A DNA stretch of 64,000 bases. It comes from Heterocephalus glaber (lineage: Eukaryota > Chordata > Mammalia > Rodentia > Bathyergidae). Below, in pieces: positions 48,740 to 59,697 of this stretch. The notes beneath the pieces were generated by a model. The model did no database searches, was not told the origin of the DNA, and saw only the letters and a program-made list of their open reading frames with translations. Within the stretch, counting starts at the first letter, position 1, and every line of letters begins with the position of its first letter. The stretch spans positions 26,925,812 to 26,989,811 of the forward strand of contig NW_004624730.1 in assembly GCF_000247695.1 (NCBI RefSeq), given 5' to 3'. The position numbers and the translations under genes are program-made.

Positions 48740-49310
48740 GAATCCAGAGTTGAATTGACAGATTTGCAGAAAATGAGCGATGTTGAGATGATATTGTTGA
48801 CATAAGAAATTAAAAATGACTTAGAATTTAAAGGAAAATAACTAGTAGTTCAAAAGCTTTATCCTAAACCAAAACTTCATATATTTTTGAAGCCGATTTT
48901 ACCAGTGATGTCAAATTCAAGGATTTTCTTGCTGATAAGGAACTGTGAGCTCAATTTGCAAAACTAGAGAGACAGGAAGAATTACTGGGTGAACTGAATT
49001 GATAGTGAGCCTATTGTGGGTAACCAAAGCACATGAGTCAGTGAGACTCCCTACCCTGGAGCTGTCCTAGGATTCAATGATCAAGTGCATGGGAAATAGA
49101 ACTGCCCAGGGAGTGGTTCAGAGTCTTATCACACTAATGAGGAAAAAGGAGGAAGGAGAAGGAAGAGGAAGAAGGATAAAATGATGACATAGTGATGGTG
49201 GTGATGAAAAATGATTGTGGTGCTTCAGGGGTTGGAGATAATTCTGAACTAGCAATACGCTTTTCTTATGTTGTTGAACCTAAGATTTGAATAAATTCTA
49301 GGAAAAATAC
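48740..49310 (+). pseudogene. Possible decayed processed pseudogene, unrecognised
   Basis: Reading through stops, short protein-like pieces appear in plus-strand frames: FEADFTSDVKFKDFLADKEL (48889-48948), AQFAKLERQEELLGELN (48955-49005), then EPIVGNQST in another frame, and an acidic GAGGAA-rich stretch near 49140. Stops and frame changes separate them. I do not recognise the parent gene, and the case is weak. Confidence 0.3.
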
Positions 49311-49332
49311 CACTTTAAAATTCAGTGAGCCA

Positions 49333-49412
49333 GGGCCGAGAATTTAGCTCAGTGGTTCTACTGCCTGCCCTGCAAAGGTTCGGTCCCCGGTACCAAAAAA
49401 AAAAAAAAAAAA
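49333..49412 (+). mobile_element. ID SINE, internally shortened
   Basis: gggccgagaatttagctcag to cggtacc plus an A tail; the region before box B is deleted. Duplicated flank ttcagtgagcca. Confidence 0.92.
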
Positions 49413-49424
49413 ATTTCAGTGAGC

Positions 49425-49875
49425 CAAATGTGGTAGCGCATGCATGTAAGCCCAGCGCTTGGGAGACTGAGGCAGGAGGATCATCTTGAGTTCGAGGCCA
49501 GCCTGGGCTGCATAGTTCAAAGCCGGCCTGAACTACATAGCGAGATGCTGTCTCAAAAATAAAAAATTTTTTTAAAAAACACAACAAAAATTCAGTGAAA
49601 AGTATCCAGCTATGGTGGCGAATGCCTGTAATTCCACACTCAGGTGGCAGAAGGATCACTGTAAGTTAGGGACCAGCCTGAACTACACAGTGAGACCCTG
49701 CCTCAAAAGCAAAGTAAACAAACAAAAAAAAGCCAGGCATGGTGGTGCACGCCTGTGATCCCAGCACTTGGGAGGTTGAGGCATGAGGATCGAGGTGAGT
49801 TTCAGGCCAGCCTGGGCTACACAGTGAGTTCAAGGCCAGCTGGACTATATAGGGAGACCCGTCTCAAAAAATGAG
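49425..49875 (+). mobile_element. Three consecutive B1 SINEs
   Basis: 49425-49565 (internal duplication), 49604-49715 (monomer) and 49730-49870 (internal duplication), all in plus orientation, each with gagaccctg- or agatgctgtctc-type ends and A-rich tails. Confidence 0.87.
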
Positions 49876-50179
49876 TGAAAAGAAAGAAACCAAAAGTAAA
49901 AGAAAGTTTTGCAGTGGCCATTCCGCCCACGAACTCCTACAGTCAGGACTCCTGCTAACATTCTTATCTCTGTTGAGGTTGTGAATGTAGAACCTGGCCA
50001 ATGTAAATCAATCCCAGTTTTCAAGCAGAGAGAACAGCTGAGAGCAGTGCTGCTGAATTTGGTGAAAGGTGGGGAATTTTGAGAAGCAGTAGCTGTGAAG
50101 AAGCCACTTGGTGAGGGCATTCAGAAGAGGAACCACAAGAAGGAAATGGTTGAAACCTGTGCACTGTTTTTTGAGGGTG

Positions 50180-50275
50180 GGTTTTGGTATGGGGGCGGGG
50201 GCGGGGGGCAGTTCAAACTTGGGTCCTTCTGCTTGTGAGGCAGGCACCAGAAACGCTGAGCTAAATCCCTGGCCC
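50180..50275 (-). mobile_element. ID SINE with GC-box tail
   Basis: 'agttcaaacttgggtcc' to gctaaatccctggccc. The usual T run and 'ggtaccgggg' is replaced by a G-rich stretch at 50191-50208. Confidence 0.85.
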
Positions 50276-50572
50276 AACCTGCTCACTCTTGGGAGCACCT
50301 GAGGCTTTCATGGATCTGTAATAGAAGAGCTTCTGTCCCCTCCTCAACACCACACCTCGCCACTGTTCACCCCACGCTCCGCACCATTCCAGAACAAAAA
50401 GAAATGCAGCTTGAAGCACCAGAGGAGACTGCAAAGAGCATTTCAAAGTTCAGAGCTGCCAGAATGCACAGAAAAGCAAGGAAATGGGAGTTTACTTCCC
50501 AAAATGTGTGCAAGGTCCTGCCTGAGTTTGATCGCCAGTATGGAAAAAATAAAAAATAGAAAACCTCTCCCC

Positions 50573-50667
50573 TGGGCTGGGGATTTAGCTCAGTGGTTCC
50601 ACCGCCTGCCTCGCAAGCTCAAGTCCCGAGTTCAATCCCCAGTACCAAAAACAACAACAACAAAAAA
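50573..50667 (+). mobile_element. ID SINE
   Basis: gggctggggatttagctcag to cagtacc plus an (AAC)n tail. The upstream 50505-50555 (gtgtgcaaggtcctgcctga) looks like another ID 3' half. Confidence 0.93.
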
Positions 50668-50819
50668 CTTGTCCCCTGTGGACAGTCATATTGTAATCTT
50701 TAAGGCAGAAAGCTATATACCCTAAAGGAAAGTTTCTTTGGAGGGATGATATTTTGTGAAAATACTTTTTCAAGTAAAAATTTTATGAATTTGATCTTTT
50801 TCTTTCTTTGTTTCTTCTT

Positions 50820-50965
50820 TTCTTTTTTTTGACAGGGTCTCACTATGCAGTTCAGGCTGATCTTGAACTCACTGCATAGCCCAAGTTGGCCTCACAATCA
50901 TGGCAATCCTCCTGCCTCAGCCTCCTGAGTACTGGGATTACAGGTATGCACCACCACATCCAGCA
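50820..50965 (-). mobile_element. B1 SINE with internal duplication
   Basis: ttgacagggtctcactatgc to caccaccacatccagc. Confidence 0.92.
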
Positions 50966-51636
50966 TGAAACTTGGTCTTGAAAAGAAAAAAACAAAGCTG
51001 AGCTCAGAAGACTTTACCACCTGATGAGACATCCATTGGCTGAGGATGGCATTCAGCTCCTCCCTCTAGTAAGTGCCAGGTCTGGTTCCACCAGTTACTC
51101 GAGGCCCAGTCCTTCTCTTGCCTCACCTTTCCTGGTGGTGGAAGCAAGCACACGTAAGCTCTGCTATTACCTCTGTGCCTCAACATTGGCCAGGCTCACC
51201 TTGGCCCCTGTATAACACCTGGGTCAGAAGGGTCAGTTGTGGTTTAGAGTCAAGGAGAAGAGGACTCGCCACATGGAAATGCAAGGGAGGGAGAGGCCCA
51301 GCTCTTACATCTAGTTCCACGAGAGAGCTGACAAATGTGGGCACAAGTTCAACTCTCACACACCCCAAAATGACAAAATTTCCCTTTGAGAACCTGTATT
51401 CCCAAATAATCTTAGATAAAAAGGATGGATTCATTCTCATGTAGTGTTTGTCTATAATACCTTCTAACTTGAGCATATGACTGAAGACATCTCCAACCTA
51501 GTCATTGTGATTAAATTACTGAGTATTTCAACTACCTCAGTAATAATAAGTATATGTACATAATGTTTTATAGACTACAAAACAGTTTTAAATATACAGT
51601 CACACATGAACGGGTAGACAAGCCTCACTAGAAACC

Positions 51637-51735
51637 CTTTTTTCTTGGGAGGCTGAGGCAGGAGGATCATCGCAAGTTTGAGGCCAGCCTGGGCTACATA
51701 GCAAGAGCCTGTGTCAAAACAAAACAAAAATAAAA
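51637..51735 (+). mobile_element. B1 SINE, 5' truncated
   Basis: cttgggaggctgaggcagg to agagcctgtgtc plus an A-rich tail. Confidence 0.85.
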
Positions 51736-52171
51736 AATACTTTTTTTAAAAAAAAAACGGCAAGGAAATTAAATTTCAGAAACATTTTTGTCTTGTCAAA
51801 GGCCATCAACTTGCAAGACAGAGCCAGGACTGGAGTCTTCCAATGCTTCCCAAGTTTTCAAACTGAATATTTCTCTTAACTGAACTGGAGACCTAACTAC
51901 CTCCTCCTCTATGAGCATACACAGTCTGTCTTTTCTTTAAACAATGGCAGAGGGGCTACTCCTTACATCATGTTTTCCTTCACTGACTGTTGTGTAATTT
52001 TACAATGCTTGGTCATCTAATGACCATTCAGTGCACAGAGGCTCCTAAAATTTAAATTGAAGTTTAGTTGTTTCCTCCCTCTCATTAAATAAATGAAAAC
52101 TCAAATGTGTCAGAGGTACTTAAAATGCAATCAAACCCTGATTATTGGAGTATTTGTATGTACTAAAGAAT

Positions 52172-52325
52172 CCTTCTGCCAGGCATGGTGGCACATGCCT
52201 GTAATCCTAGCACTCTCAGAGGCTGCAGCAAGAAGATTGCAAGTTCGAGCCCAGTCTGGGGTTGGGGGAAGGCTAGGTATGTAGCTCAGTGTGAAGGCTC
52301 TGAGTTCAAAACCCAGATAAAAAAA
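52172..52325 (+). mobile_element. B1-dID composite SINE
   Basis: gccaggcatggtggcacatg to gagcccagtctgggg, then ggctaggtatgtagctcag to aacccag. Linker shortened. Confidence 0.83.
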
Positions 52326-52377
52326 TCCTTTTGTGATATGAACTATCTCTAATTAACATGGGAATGGTTGGGTCCCT

Positions 52378-52512
52378 CTTTTGAGACAGGGTCTTGCTAC
52401 ATACTCCAGGGTAGCCTCGAGCTTGCTGTTTTCCAGGCTGTACTCTAACTCACAGCCCTCCCGCTTCAGCCTTCAAAGCGCTGGAAATACAGGCATGCAT
52501 CACCACGCCTAA
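52378..52512 (-). mobile_element. B1 SINE
   Basis: ttttgagacagggtcttgc to catcaccacgccta. Confidence 0.87.
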
Positions 52513-52741
52513 AAGTACCTACTTTTTTTTAAAGAGTTGTATCTCTAAATTTATTTGGTCATTTGGAACTCAGAACATGTTTCATTGAAGAAAAAAATAT
52601 ATATTTCCTTCTTTCTCTAGACTTGGCATCACACAACAGCCAATTTCAGGCCTACATTGGGCCCAAACCTAGAAGCTACACATTGTAGTTCTACCAAATC
52701 TTCATCTCCCATTGTTTGGCAAAGATTTGAGGTAAGAGAAA

Positions 52742-52826
52742 TTTTTTTTTTTGGTATCCAGGATCAAACTCAGGACCTTGCACTTGTGAGGCAAGCTGCG
52801 GCACCACTGAGCTAAATTCCCAGCCC
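52742..52826 (-). mobile_element. ID SINE
   Basis: T run, ggtatccaggatcaaactc to gctaaattcccagccc. Duplicated flank tgaggtaagagaaa. Confidence 0.95.
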
Positions 52827-52856
52827 TGAGGTAAGAGAAATTTTATAGGTCATTCT

Positions 52857-52963
52857 TTTTTTGTTTTGTTTTGTTTTGTTTTGTGCTTTTTTGGTTCTCA
52901 GGATCGAACTTGGGACCTTATGCTTACGAGACAGGTGGCAGAACCACTGAGCTAAATCCCTGG
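52857..52963 (-). mobile_element. ID SINE with (TTTTG)n tail
   Basis: TTTTG repeats, ggttctcaggatcgaactt to gctaaatccctggccc. Duplicated flank tataggtcattct. Confidence 0.93.
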
Positions 52964-53129
52964 CCCTATAGGTCATTCTGTATATTTCCTCCTACCTGCC
53001 TTCACAGGAAGGAAAATAATCTGAATATATCTGAAAAGAAAATTTAAAATATCTTGATAAAACAACAAAGAAAAACTGAATGAGAAAATCCCTGAGATTT
53101 ACCGACCACTTTATTTAAAAATCCTGGGT

Positions 53130-53250
53130 TTTGTTGTTTGAGACAGAGTCTTGCTCTGTTGCCTAGGCTGGCCTCAAATTTGTGACCCTCCTGCTTCAGC
53201 CTCCCCCCTGAGTAGCTGGGATTAAGACATGTGCCACCATGGCCTGCTAA
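53130..53250 (-). mobile_element. B1 SINE
   Basis: tttgagacagagtcttgctc to gccaccatggcctgc. Confidence 0.87.
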
Positions 53251-53391
53251 AAACTTCTGTAGTATTATCTGTGAAAGTGTCAACCAAGCTCTTTCTTGAT
53301 ACATATTGCACAGTCAGGAGTTCAACATTAGAAATAATAATTTAGTGTCTGGCTAGCTGGCATCAAATGTATAAAAATAAAACTGAATACA

Positions 53392-53558
53392 GGCATAGTA
53401 GTATAGCCTGTAATCCCCGCACGTGGTGTATGTACTACCAAAGGGAGCACAGTAGACTCAGCACTTGGGAGGCCAAAGCAAGAAGATCATGAGTTCAAGG
53501 CCAACCTGGGATACATAGGGAGACCTGTCTCAAAAACCAAACAAAACCAATCAATCAA
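53392..53558 (+). mobile_element. B1 SINE with extra internal sequence
   Basis: caggcatagtagtatagcc to gagacctgtctc. About 40 bp of unrelated sequence (53425-53462) splits 'taatccccgcac' from 'agcacttgggagg'. Confidence 0.75.
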
Positions 53559-53734
53559 TAAAATAAAGCTGTTTAATGGCTTTCAAGGAAAAGGGCCTTT
53601 AGATTTATAATCATCTACTTCTCTTGTCGGTGTAAAAGACTTCCTTTTTCAAAACTTATGACAACTTGTTCCTTTCAACAAGAAAGGACAAATTTTTTTC
53701 TCTAATGTTTTAAGAGTGTTTATTTGTTCATTTT

Positions 53735-53803
53735 GTGGTGCTGGGGATGGAACCCAGGGCCTTGTGTGTGCTAGGCATTACTACTGAACCACACTCCCAA
53801 CCC
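53735..53803 (-). mobile_element. Old ID-like SINE
   Basis: ggtgctggggatggaaccc to 'ctactgaaccacactcccaaccc'. Diverged. Confidence 0.7.
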
Positions 53804-53938
53804 TGTGTGACAGTTTAAATAGATGCTGGGATGAGAAATCTATTCCTCCCATCAGCCCTAGAGTGGGCACATTGAGATGCTCAGTGACTGCTTCACATCA
53901 CAACCAAAGATCATACATTAGAGGGGATGGATCCCATT

Positions 53939-54025
53939 CTTTTTTTTTTTTGGTACCGGGGATCGAACTCAGGTCCTTGCGCTTGAGCAGCAGGCGGCGA
54001 AACCACTGAGCTAAATCCCCGGGCC
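53939..54025 (-). mobile_element. ID SINE
   Basis: T run, ggtaccggggatcgaactc to gctaaatccccgggccc. Flanks ggatcccattct / ggatcccactgt. Confidence 0.95.
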
Positions 54026-54089
54026 CTGGATCCCACTGTAAAAACAAAATAAGTAGTACTGATAGAAGGGGACCCTTTCAATACTATTT

Positions 54090-54235
54090 CTTTTTTGGAG
54101 GATGAGGTCTTGCTACATAGTTCAGGCTGGCCTTGAATTCACTATATAGGCCAGACTGGTCTTGAACTCACAGCAGCCTTCCTGCCTCAACCTCCTGAGT
54201 TCTGGGAGTACAGGTGTGGGTTACCATTTCTGGCT
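54090..54235 (-). mobile_element. B1 SINE with internal duplication
   Basis: ggatgaggtcttgctacat to taccatttctggctc. Confidence 0.87.
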
Positions 54236-54850
54236 CAATAAATTCTTTGATGGCTCTGAGGCAATACCTAATTATATTGATTCCTCCACAACACATCCTC
54301 AGGCTTTCCACTCACCAAAAAACCATCTGGATTTCAAAACTTTTTGTGTTAGTGTTCCAAGACCCCACAAAAAGTCTCGTCTGTTTGGTTGACGAGGCAG
54401 GCATAATCTGCTGGTCATTTGAATCCTTACTAATGAATCCTCCTTTGACTTTCTGGGCAGCTTTGCCAAATGAATAACTGTACAGCCTTGAAAGTAAGCT
54501 GTTGACATGGAAGAGACCTTGAGCTTCTTACCCAAAATCACCAAGGGCTTTTGTGTGGTGTCCAACTTTTTACCTTTAGACAGTCTTCTGTTTCTCCACT
54601 GCAAAGTCTTGTGCTTTTGTGGCGAAATAAAACCCCATATATAGATGCTTTCCTTGCAAGGAAACTTCCTCAGCAACCACAAAATCCCACCAGGGAAAAT
54701 CCCAACCAAGTCTATTCCTGCACCAGTCCCACTAGTCTGTAGCTTAGACTGCAGTGGGTAGCTGGGGTGGGAACAAGAATACTGCGTCTTTCTGTTATCA
54801 CATATCGGCGGAACTTGAAAGGACCTCACTTAAATCAGAAATCTCCCTTC
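54236..54850 (-). other. Unique sequence with a long minus-strand open frame
   Basis: A minus-strand frame of 176 codons (54829-54299) crosses unique DNA between a B1 and an ID. Its product has no recognisable domain, signal peptide or repeat. Probably chance. Confidence 0.25.
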
Positions 54851-54934
54851 TTTTTTTTTTGGTACTGGGGATCGAACTCGGGACCTTGCACTTGCAAGGC
54901 AGGCGTCGGAACCACTGAGCTAAATCCCCGGCCC
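54851..54934 (-). mobile_element. ID SINE
   Basis: T run, ggtactggggatcgaactcg to gctaaatccccggccc. Duplicated flank agaaatctcccttctttt. Confidence 0.96.
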
Positions 54935-55732
54935 AGAAATCTCCCTTCTTTTGGAAATGTCATTTCACTTGAACTCACAGTTCTGTAGCTTAAAGGAGTC
55001 AAACATAGTCCCCGATACTAGAGTTTAATAAGAGGGGAAAGGAAAGGAAGCATAAAAGTAATCAAGGAAAACTTTGAAGGTGAACTCGCTCTTCTGAAAA
55101 CAAACAATAGTAGACTTCTGCTTCTCCGCTGTGAGTTCTAGAAGAAGCAAAACCACCCTGGAACACTTTGGGAGAGTTTACCGAGAGTCACTTGGCCTGT
55201 GGTGATATCTGTATTCATAACATTGAGTGTCTGTTCAATCTTCAACGTGTAAATTATTGATGAAGGAAAAAATAGAGAAAAGCAGATGATTCCTTGAAAA
55301 AGAACTGACAAGCACGGTGTGTGGGTCAGCTCAGGTTCCCTAGGAAGCAGATGTGAACACAGAGTTAGGTGGGCAAGGGCTGTGGTGGAGGAAAAGCCTG
55401 TAAAGGGTAAAAAGCTGAAGGAAGAAGAGCAGCACAGTGGCTCTTGAAGCCACAACTCTGTCCTCTCCCTTCTTCACTGTCTCCTCCCAGTTCTCCATGT
55501 CTGATGCTATCAGCCCATGTTGATGGCCAGTCTCATTGTCACCAAATCTTCATTCCCAAGGAGCCTGAGAGTTTGGAGTCAAGTCCTTCTCAGAATAGGG
55601 TGGCTGCATGGATCCGTTCACAGTCATAACTGCAAAAGGGGTCCCCAGAGTAGCCCACGTGGATTTCCTGGTTGCTCACATTCCTTGCTGCTCCCGGTAC
55701 AACAGCAGCCTTAGCTCCTTAGCTCCTCAGCT

Positions 55733-55748
55733 CCTCCTTAGGGTCATT
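55733..55748. repeat. Target-site duplication, 3' side of OSBPL9 pseudogene
   Basis: cctccttagggtcatt, identical to 58461-58476. It abuts the T run that marks the poly-A end of the retrocopy. Confidence 0.9.
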
Positions 55749-57380
55749 TTTTTTTTTTAAAGGTTAGAAAAATTACTTTATGAAGCCTTAAGAATAATTA
55801 AACTGTAATCCAGGTTTAGATACACTTAATAGTTCAATTCTAAAATAAAAGTTGTTATAGATGAAATAACTAAATTTCCTAACACTTGATTTTTGATACA
55901 TTGTGCTAGTTTTCTAAAACAACTTTGAGGAACCAGTATTTACAGATGAGTATTTATGAAAAACCTGCCATCAATGTGTATCTGTTTATGTGTGTGTGTG
56001 TGTATGTATATATGGAACCCAAGATACATAAAGTAGGAAACACTTGGTATGTCATATCTTAAAGGCAGAACTAGAGTGCAGAGTATGAGATTTGGGTTTA
56101 TAAATGCTTTTCAAAGCATGGGGTTTGGAAAAGAGCAGACATCTTGTTTCAAAACCTGAAGGTTTTCTCAGGACTGAAGTCAAAATTGTAACTGCCAGAG
56201 GAAAAAAGCTTTTCCTGCTTTAATTGTTCATCTGCATCAGAAAGTCCAGTATCCCTGAGATAGAAACCACTGCGGTAAGAAGGGAGCAATAGGTTCTCCC
56301 AAAGGAAGATTGTTTGTTGCTTCATTAGGCGGAGGTACCACCTGGGTCATAAGGTGTGAAATCTGTGTTTCCCAACCTAATGCTTCGCAGCACCAAGAGG
56401 TTTCAGTAATGGTTCATCGTAAACCCAGCATTCTCCATCTTCATGGCATAACCTTGTCTCCCACTGAATTTCCTTTTCCTTTCTTTCTCGGGCTTCTGCT
56501 CTTTGCCTTTCTTCAAGTCTGTGCTTTGCTTCAGTTGCTGCATCAATGACTCTGATTTTTAAATTGAAAGTGACATCCTTCCAAAGGCAGCGAGACTCAC
56601 ACTCATTCTGATCTTCCAACTTCCTCACTTTCTTCTTGATTATAGGCAACTTCTTAATATCTACAAAGACTATATTTTCCCCTGTTGCATACTTTGCATA
56701 CATTATACCATTCCATTCCCCTTCAACTGAACAAAATGACTTCTTATCATTTGGAGAAAAAAATCTCAGCAGTAATTCTGTGTTTCTTGCCCCCATAGAA
56801 AGGTTTAGTGTGGAAGACGATGTTTGCACTATAGCCTGTTTTGGAACAATTAATACTGCATTCTCCTCCTAATTCCACCCAGGGCACTGTGAGGACAGAT
56901 CTTCCATAACCATTAGGGAATGTGAGGATGTAATGTTCGTCATAGTCTAGACACGAGACACAACCCTGCCCTATGTTGTGCACCCCAATTGACATCCCAA
57001 GGAACTTTGATTTGGTCCAGATGTGAGCATTGAATTGTATCTTCTTGTTAAAACACTCATCGTAAAAGGCTGAAACTGGTGGATGATGGGAAACCTGCTC
57101 AGCTATGAATGTCACACTGTTTTTAGAAACCCAAGGAACAGGTCCTTCTGAAACTAGCTGTGTGTTCTCTTCAGTGTCATTTGGTAATGTCCAGTGACAC
57201 TGAAAGATCTCACCCAAAATGGGGTTGTATGGCTTTTTGGCAACTGATCCTTTCCTTCCTGCTTGAAAGGCTGAGAGGTACCATTACTTCTGGTCACTAA
57301 TGCTCACAAACAGGTCCAGATTTGCAAAAAAGTCTGCATACATTTCTAAAAGAGATCTTCTTTCAAGAATAAATGTTGGA

Positions 57381-57471
57381 GGCCGGGGATTTAGCTCAGT
57401 GGTTTCACCGCCTACTGCACAAGCGCAAGGACCCAAGTTCGATCCCTGGTACCAAAAAAAGAAAAGAGTAA
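57381..57471 (+). mobile_element. ID SINE inside OSBPL9 pseudogene
   Basis: Complete ID with box A, box B and an A tail. It is flanked by the 16-bp duplication aagaataaatgttgga (57365-57380 and 57472-57487), so it inserted after the pseudogene formed. Confidence 0.95.
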
Positions 57472-58348
57472 AAGAATAAATGTTGGAAGAACTACCTTAG
57501 TAAGATCCATTCCGACCCTAACCTGTGACAAGAGGTGCATGATGACACTCTTGTGCTCCTCCACGGGCCCTGCCTCCCCGTCTTCATCTCTATCATCATG
57601 TGAATCAAAAAGGTCAGCATCACTTGTTCCATTGGACATGGAAGAATTCAGCGATTCCATGGTGTCTGGGTGCTTTAGGCTATTTCCCGAGCTGCTGTGG
57701 GTCAAGACTGATGCAGATCCAGAAGAATCTATTAAGTGCTTTGGGGATGAGCTGCTTTGATGGAATTCATCAGCATCATAGAACTCATCTTCGCTGCTAG
57801 AGTACGAGAACTCTGGGACTGTATTTGGAGACAAGTTGACATGGCTTGGAGAAGTCAGACTGCTACTAGGTGGTGAATCCCCACTGCCTGTATTATTTGG
57901 TGTTAGAGTCTGATGATGTCCCAAGGTAGCTAACACAGGCCGAACGGGTAGGGAAGATGGACGCTGCTCTGATTTACACAACTGAGCAGGTTCTGGAGGT
58001 AAGACAGTCTGGGAAGGCATTGTGCTGATCACAGGCACCAAGGTACTAGGCTGCTATATTGCATCTACAGGATTAATAGTACTTAGAAGTCCATCTGTGT
58101 GCTTCTCCACATTACTCTGGTCTTTAGCAATCTGCTGCAACACAATGCATTGTTTAATTGATTCTACCATGCTATTTGTTGTCTCCTTGAGAGTTTCAAT
58201 TTTCTTTCTCTGTTCATCATCTTTACAGTTTTGAAGCTTGTTGTCAAAAAGCTTTAGTTCTATCAAGATCTGTAGGTAAATATCAGCCTCTGTCTGTTTC
58301 TTGTCAAAGTCTTGGACACTAGGAACAAAGCCTGAATCTAAACCTTAG

Positions 58349-58460
58349 CTCATAGTTTGTAGAAGTTTCAGTCCATAATCAGCTGGCTCCAAGGCAGGGT
58401 GGCTTGGCATAGGGGCTTCACAGAGGACAACAGTTTGTGGCAGCCACAAGGTAGCAAAAG
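58349..58460 (+). repeat. Interspersed-repeat segment fused to OSBPL9 retrocopy
   Basis: Similar to 63095-63205 (shared runs such as gtttcagtccata and the following ggctccaa), and thus part of the same repeat family, possibly URR1-like. The similarity stops at the target-site duplication on one side and at OSBPL9 sequence on the other, so it entered with the pseudogene. Confidence 0.7.
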
Positions 58461-58476
58461 CCTCCTTAGGGTCATT
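58461..58476. repeat. Target-site duplication, 5' side of OSBPL9 pseudogene
   Basis: cctccttagggtcatt, identical to 55733-55748. It marks the exact 5' end of the inserted cDNA at 58460. Confidence 0.9.
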
Positions 58477-59327
58477 GATCCCAGCAAGAATGATGATGAC
58501 TCACCTTGCCTGCTAACCCCTGGACATAGTATTCTCAAGTGCCAAAGTGAGATTTGTAGATTGTATTTCAAGGCTACCCTTACTGTGTTTCCTAGTAAGA
58601 ATACACTCTTGGGGCTCTGAACCTCTAGCTCTATGGAGCTCAAAACTGTGAGAATAGGAAGCGTAAGGTTCCCCAGTGGATCACTGGAGAAATGGTAAAT
58701 GGGGCCACACTTGCTTTAATCTATGTTCTTGGACCCATCATTCTTCCTGTAAGTGGCACCGCATCATAGTAAGGAATCTTATTTAGTGTGGCACCCTGAA
58801 GGATGGCACCTAATCCCTGAAAAATATTGCCCACAGTAAACTGGTGCTTCAGCTTTACCTTTAGCTATATAGCTAATTCTCAATCATGTAGTAGCCAGTG
58901 GATCCTAAAGCCAGGGGTCTTTTTTGTACCTCCTTGGATGCAAAGTGGTCCACTGATCAGATGCTATTTTGTGTGGTATCTCAGACCTATGGATCTTTTG
59001 TGTTCTTTTATGATAGTGGTGCTGATTGAGGCTCTGTGGCAAGAAAGACAAATTCATACACAGATTAAGTATCTGTTTCTATGCGGTTAGAAGCTAGGTG
59101 GGAGGAGCCATTATTGTCAGCCAGGCGGCCAGTTGGACTCTTCTGGAAAAAGTGTCGTATGAGAGGTTCAGTTTCTGTTGTTGGCACATTGGAGACCCAA
59201 AAACTGCAGGAGCTCGGTCAGCTGCCTGTGCCTCCATCACCTTTCATTTGCCCATTGTGTCACTTCTGGGGTGGTTTATGGCAAACCTTAACAAACACAA
59301 GTCAGTTCCATTTTGTCTATGTTGTTC

Positions 59328-59414
59328 TTTTTTTTTTTTGGTACTGGGGATTGAATTCAAGACCTTGTGCTTATGAGGCAGGTGGCGGAACCACTGAGCT
59401 AAATCCCCAGCCCT
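59328..59414 (-). mobile_element. ID SINE in ERV-L relic
   Basis: T run, ggtactggggattgaattc to gctaaatccccagccc. Flanks tctatgttgttct / tctacgttgttct. Confidence 0.95.
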
Positions 59415-59580
59415 CTACGTTGTTCTGGATTGCTTCTTCAGTAGTGAATACTTTGGGGTGGATGTTAATGCATAACACAAATGTCTTCATGTCTTTATGC
59501 CCACTTGCATCCACGTGGCTCTGCTTCAGACCTATTTGTCTCCAGTCTTTTAAGCCAGAAAGTGTACATTTCCTCATGGT

Positions 59581-59697
59581 CGTTTTGTTTTGTTAAGACA
59601 CTATCTTGCTACATTGCCCAGGCTTGCTCCAGTGATTCTCCTGTCTCAGGCTCCCAAGTAGCTGAGACTACAGCACACACCGTTGCACCTGGCTATT
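59581..59697 (-). mobile_element. Old B1 SINE
   Basis: gttaagacactatcttgctac to 'gttgcacctggct'. Confidence 0.8.

Larger units (their letters stand above)
55749..58460 (-). pseudogene. OSBPL9: Processed OSBPL9 pseudogene with chimeric 5' end
   Basis: An intron-less, decayed copy of OSBPL9 mRNA (oxysterol-binding-protein-related protein 9, a lipid-transfer protein). It starts near GLDSGFVPS, after the PH domain, and runs through the serine-rich middle ([15 protein letters not shown]) and the OSBP-related domain with its EQVSHHPP signature to the normal C-terminus ...GAAKH and a stop at 56377-56379. About 630 bp of 3'UTR and a T run (poly-A on the minus strand, 55747-55758) follow. Breaks include TAG for Tyr at 58054-58056, loss of about 10 codons with an in-frame TAA at 57284-57286, a one-base insertion near 56760, and an ID inserted at 57381-57471. 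Exact 16-bp target-site duplications flank it (55733-55748 and 58461-58476). The first 110 bp or so (58349-58460) are not OSBPL9 but an antisense interspersed repeat. Confidence 0.95.

Noticed and set aside
56377..58266. Three to four OSBPL9-like open frames as a functional gene
   Set aside because: No introns, poly-A tail, target duplications, nonsense codons, a deletion, a frameshift and an inserted SINE show a processed pseudogene.
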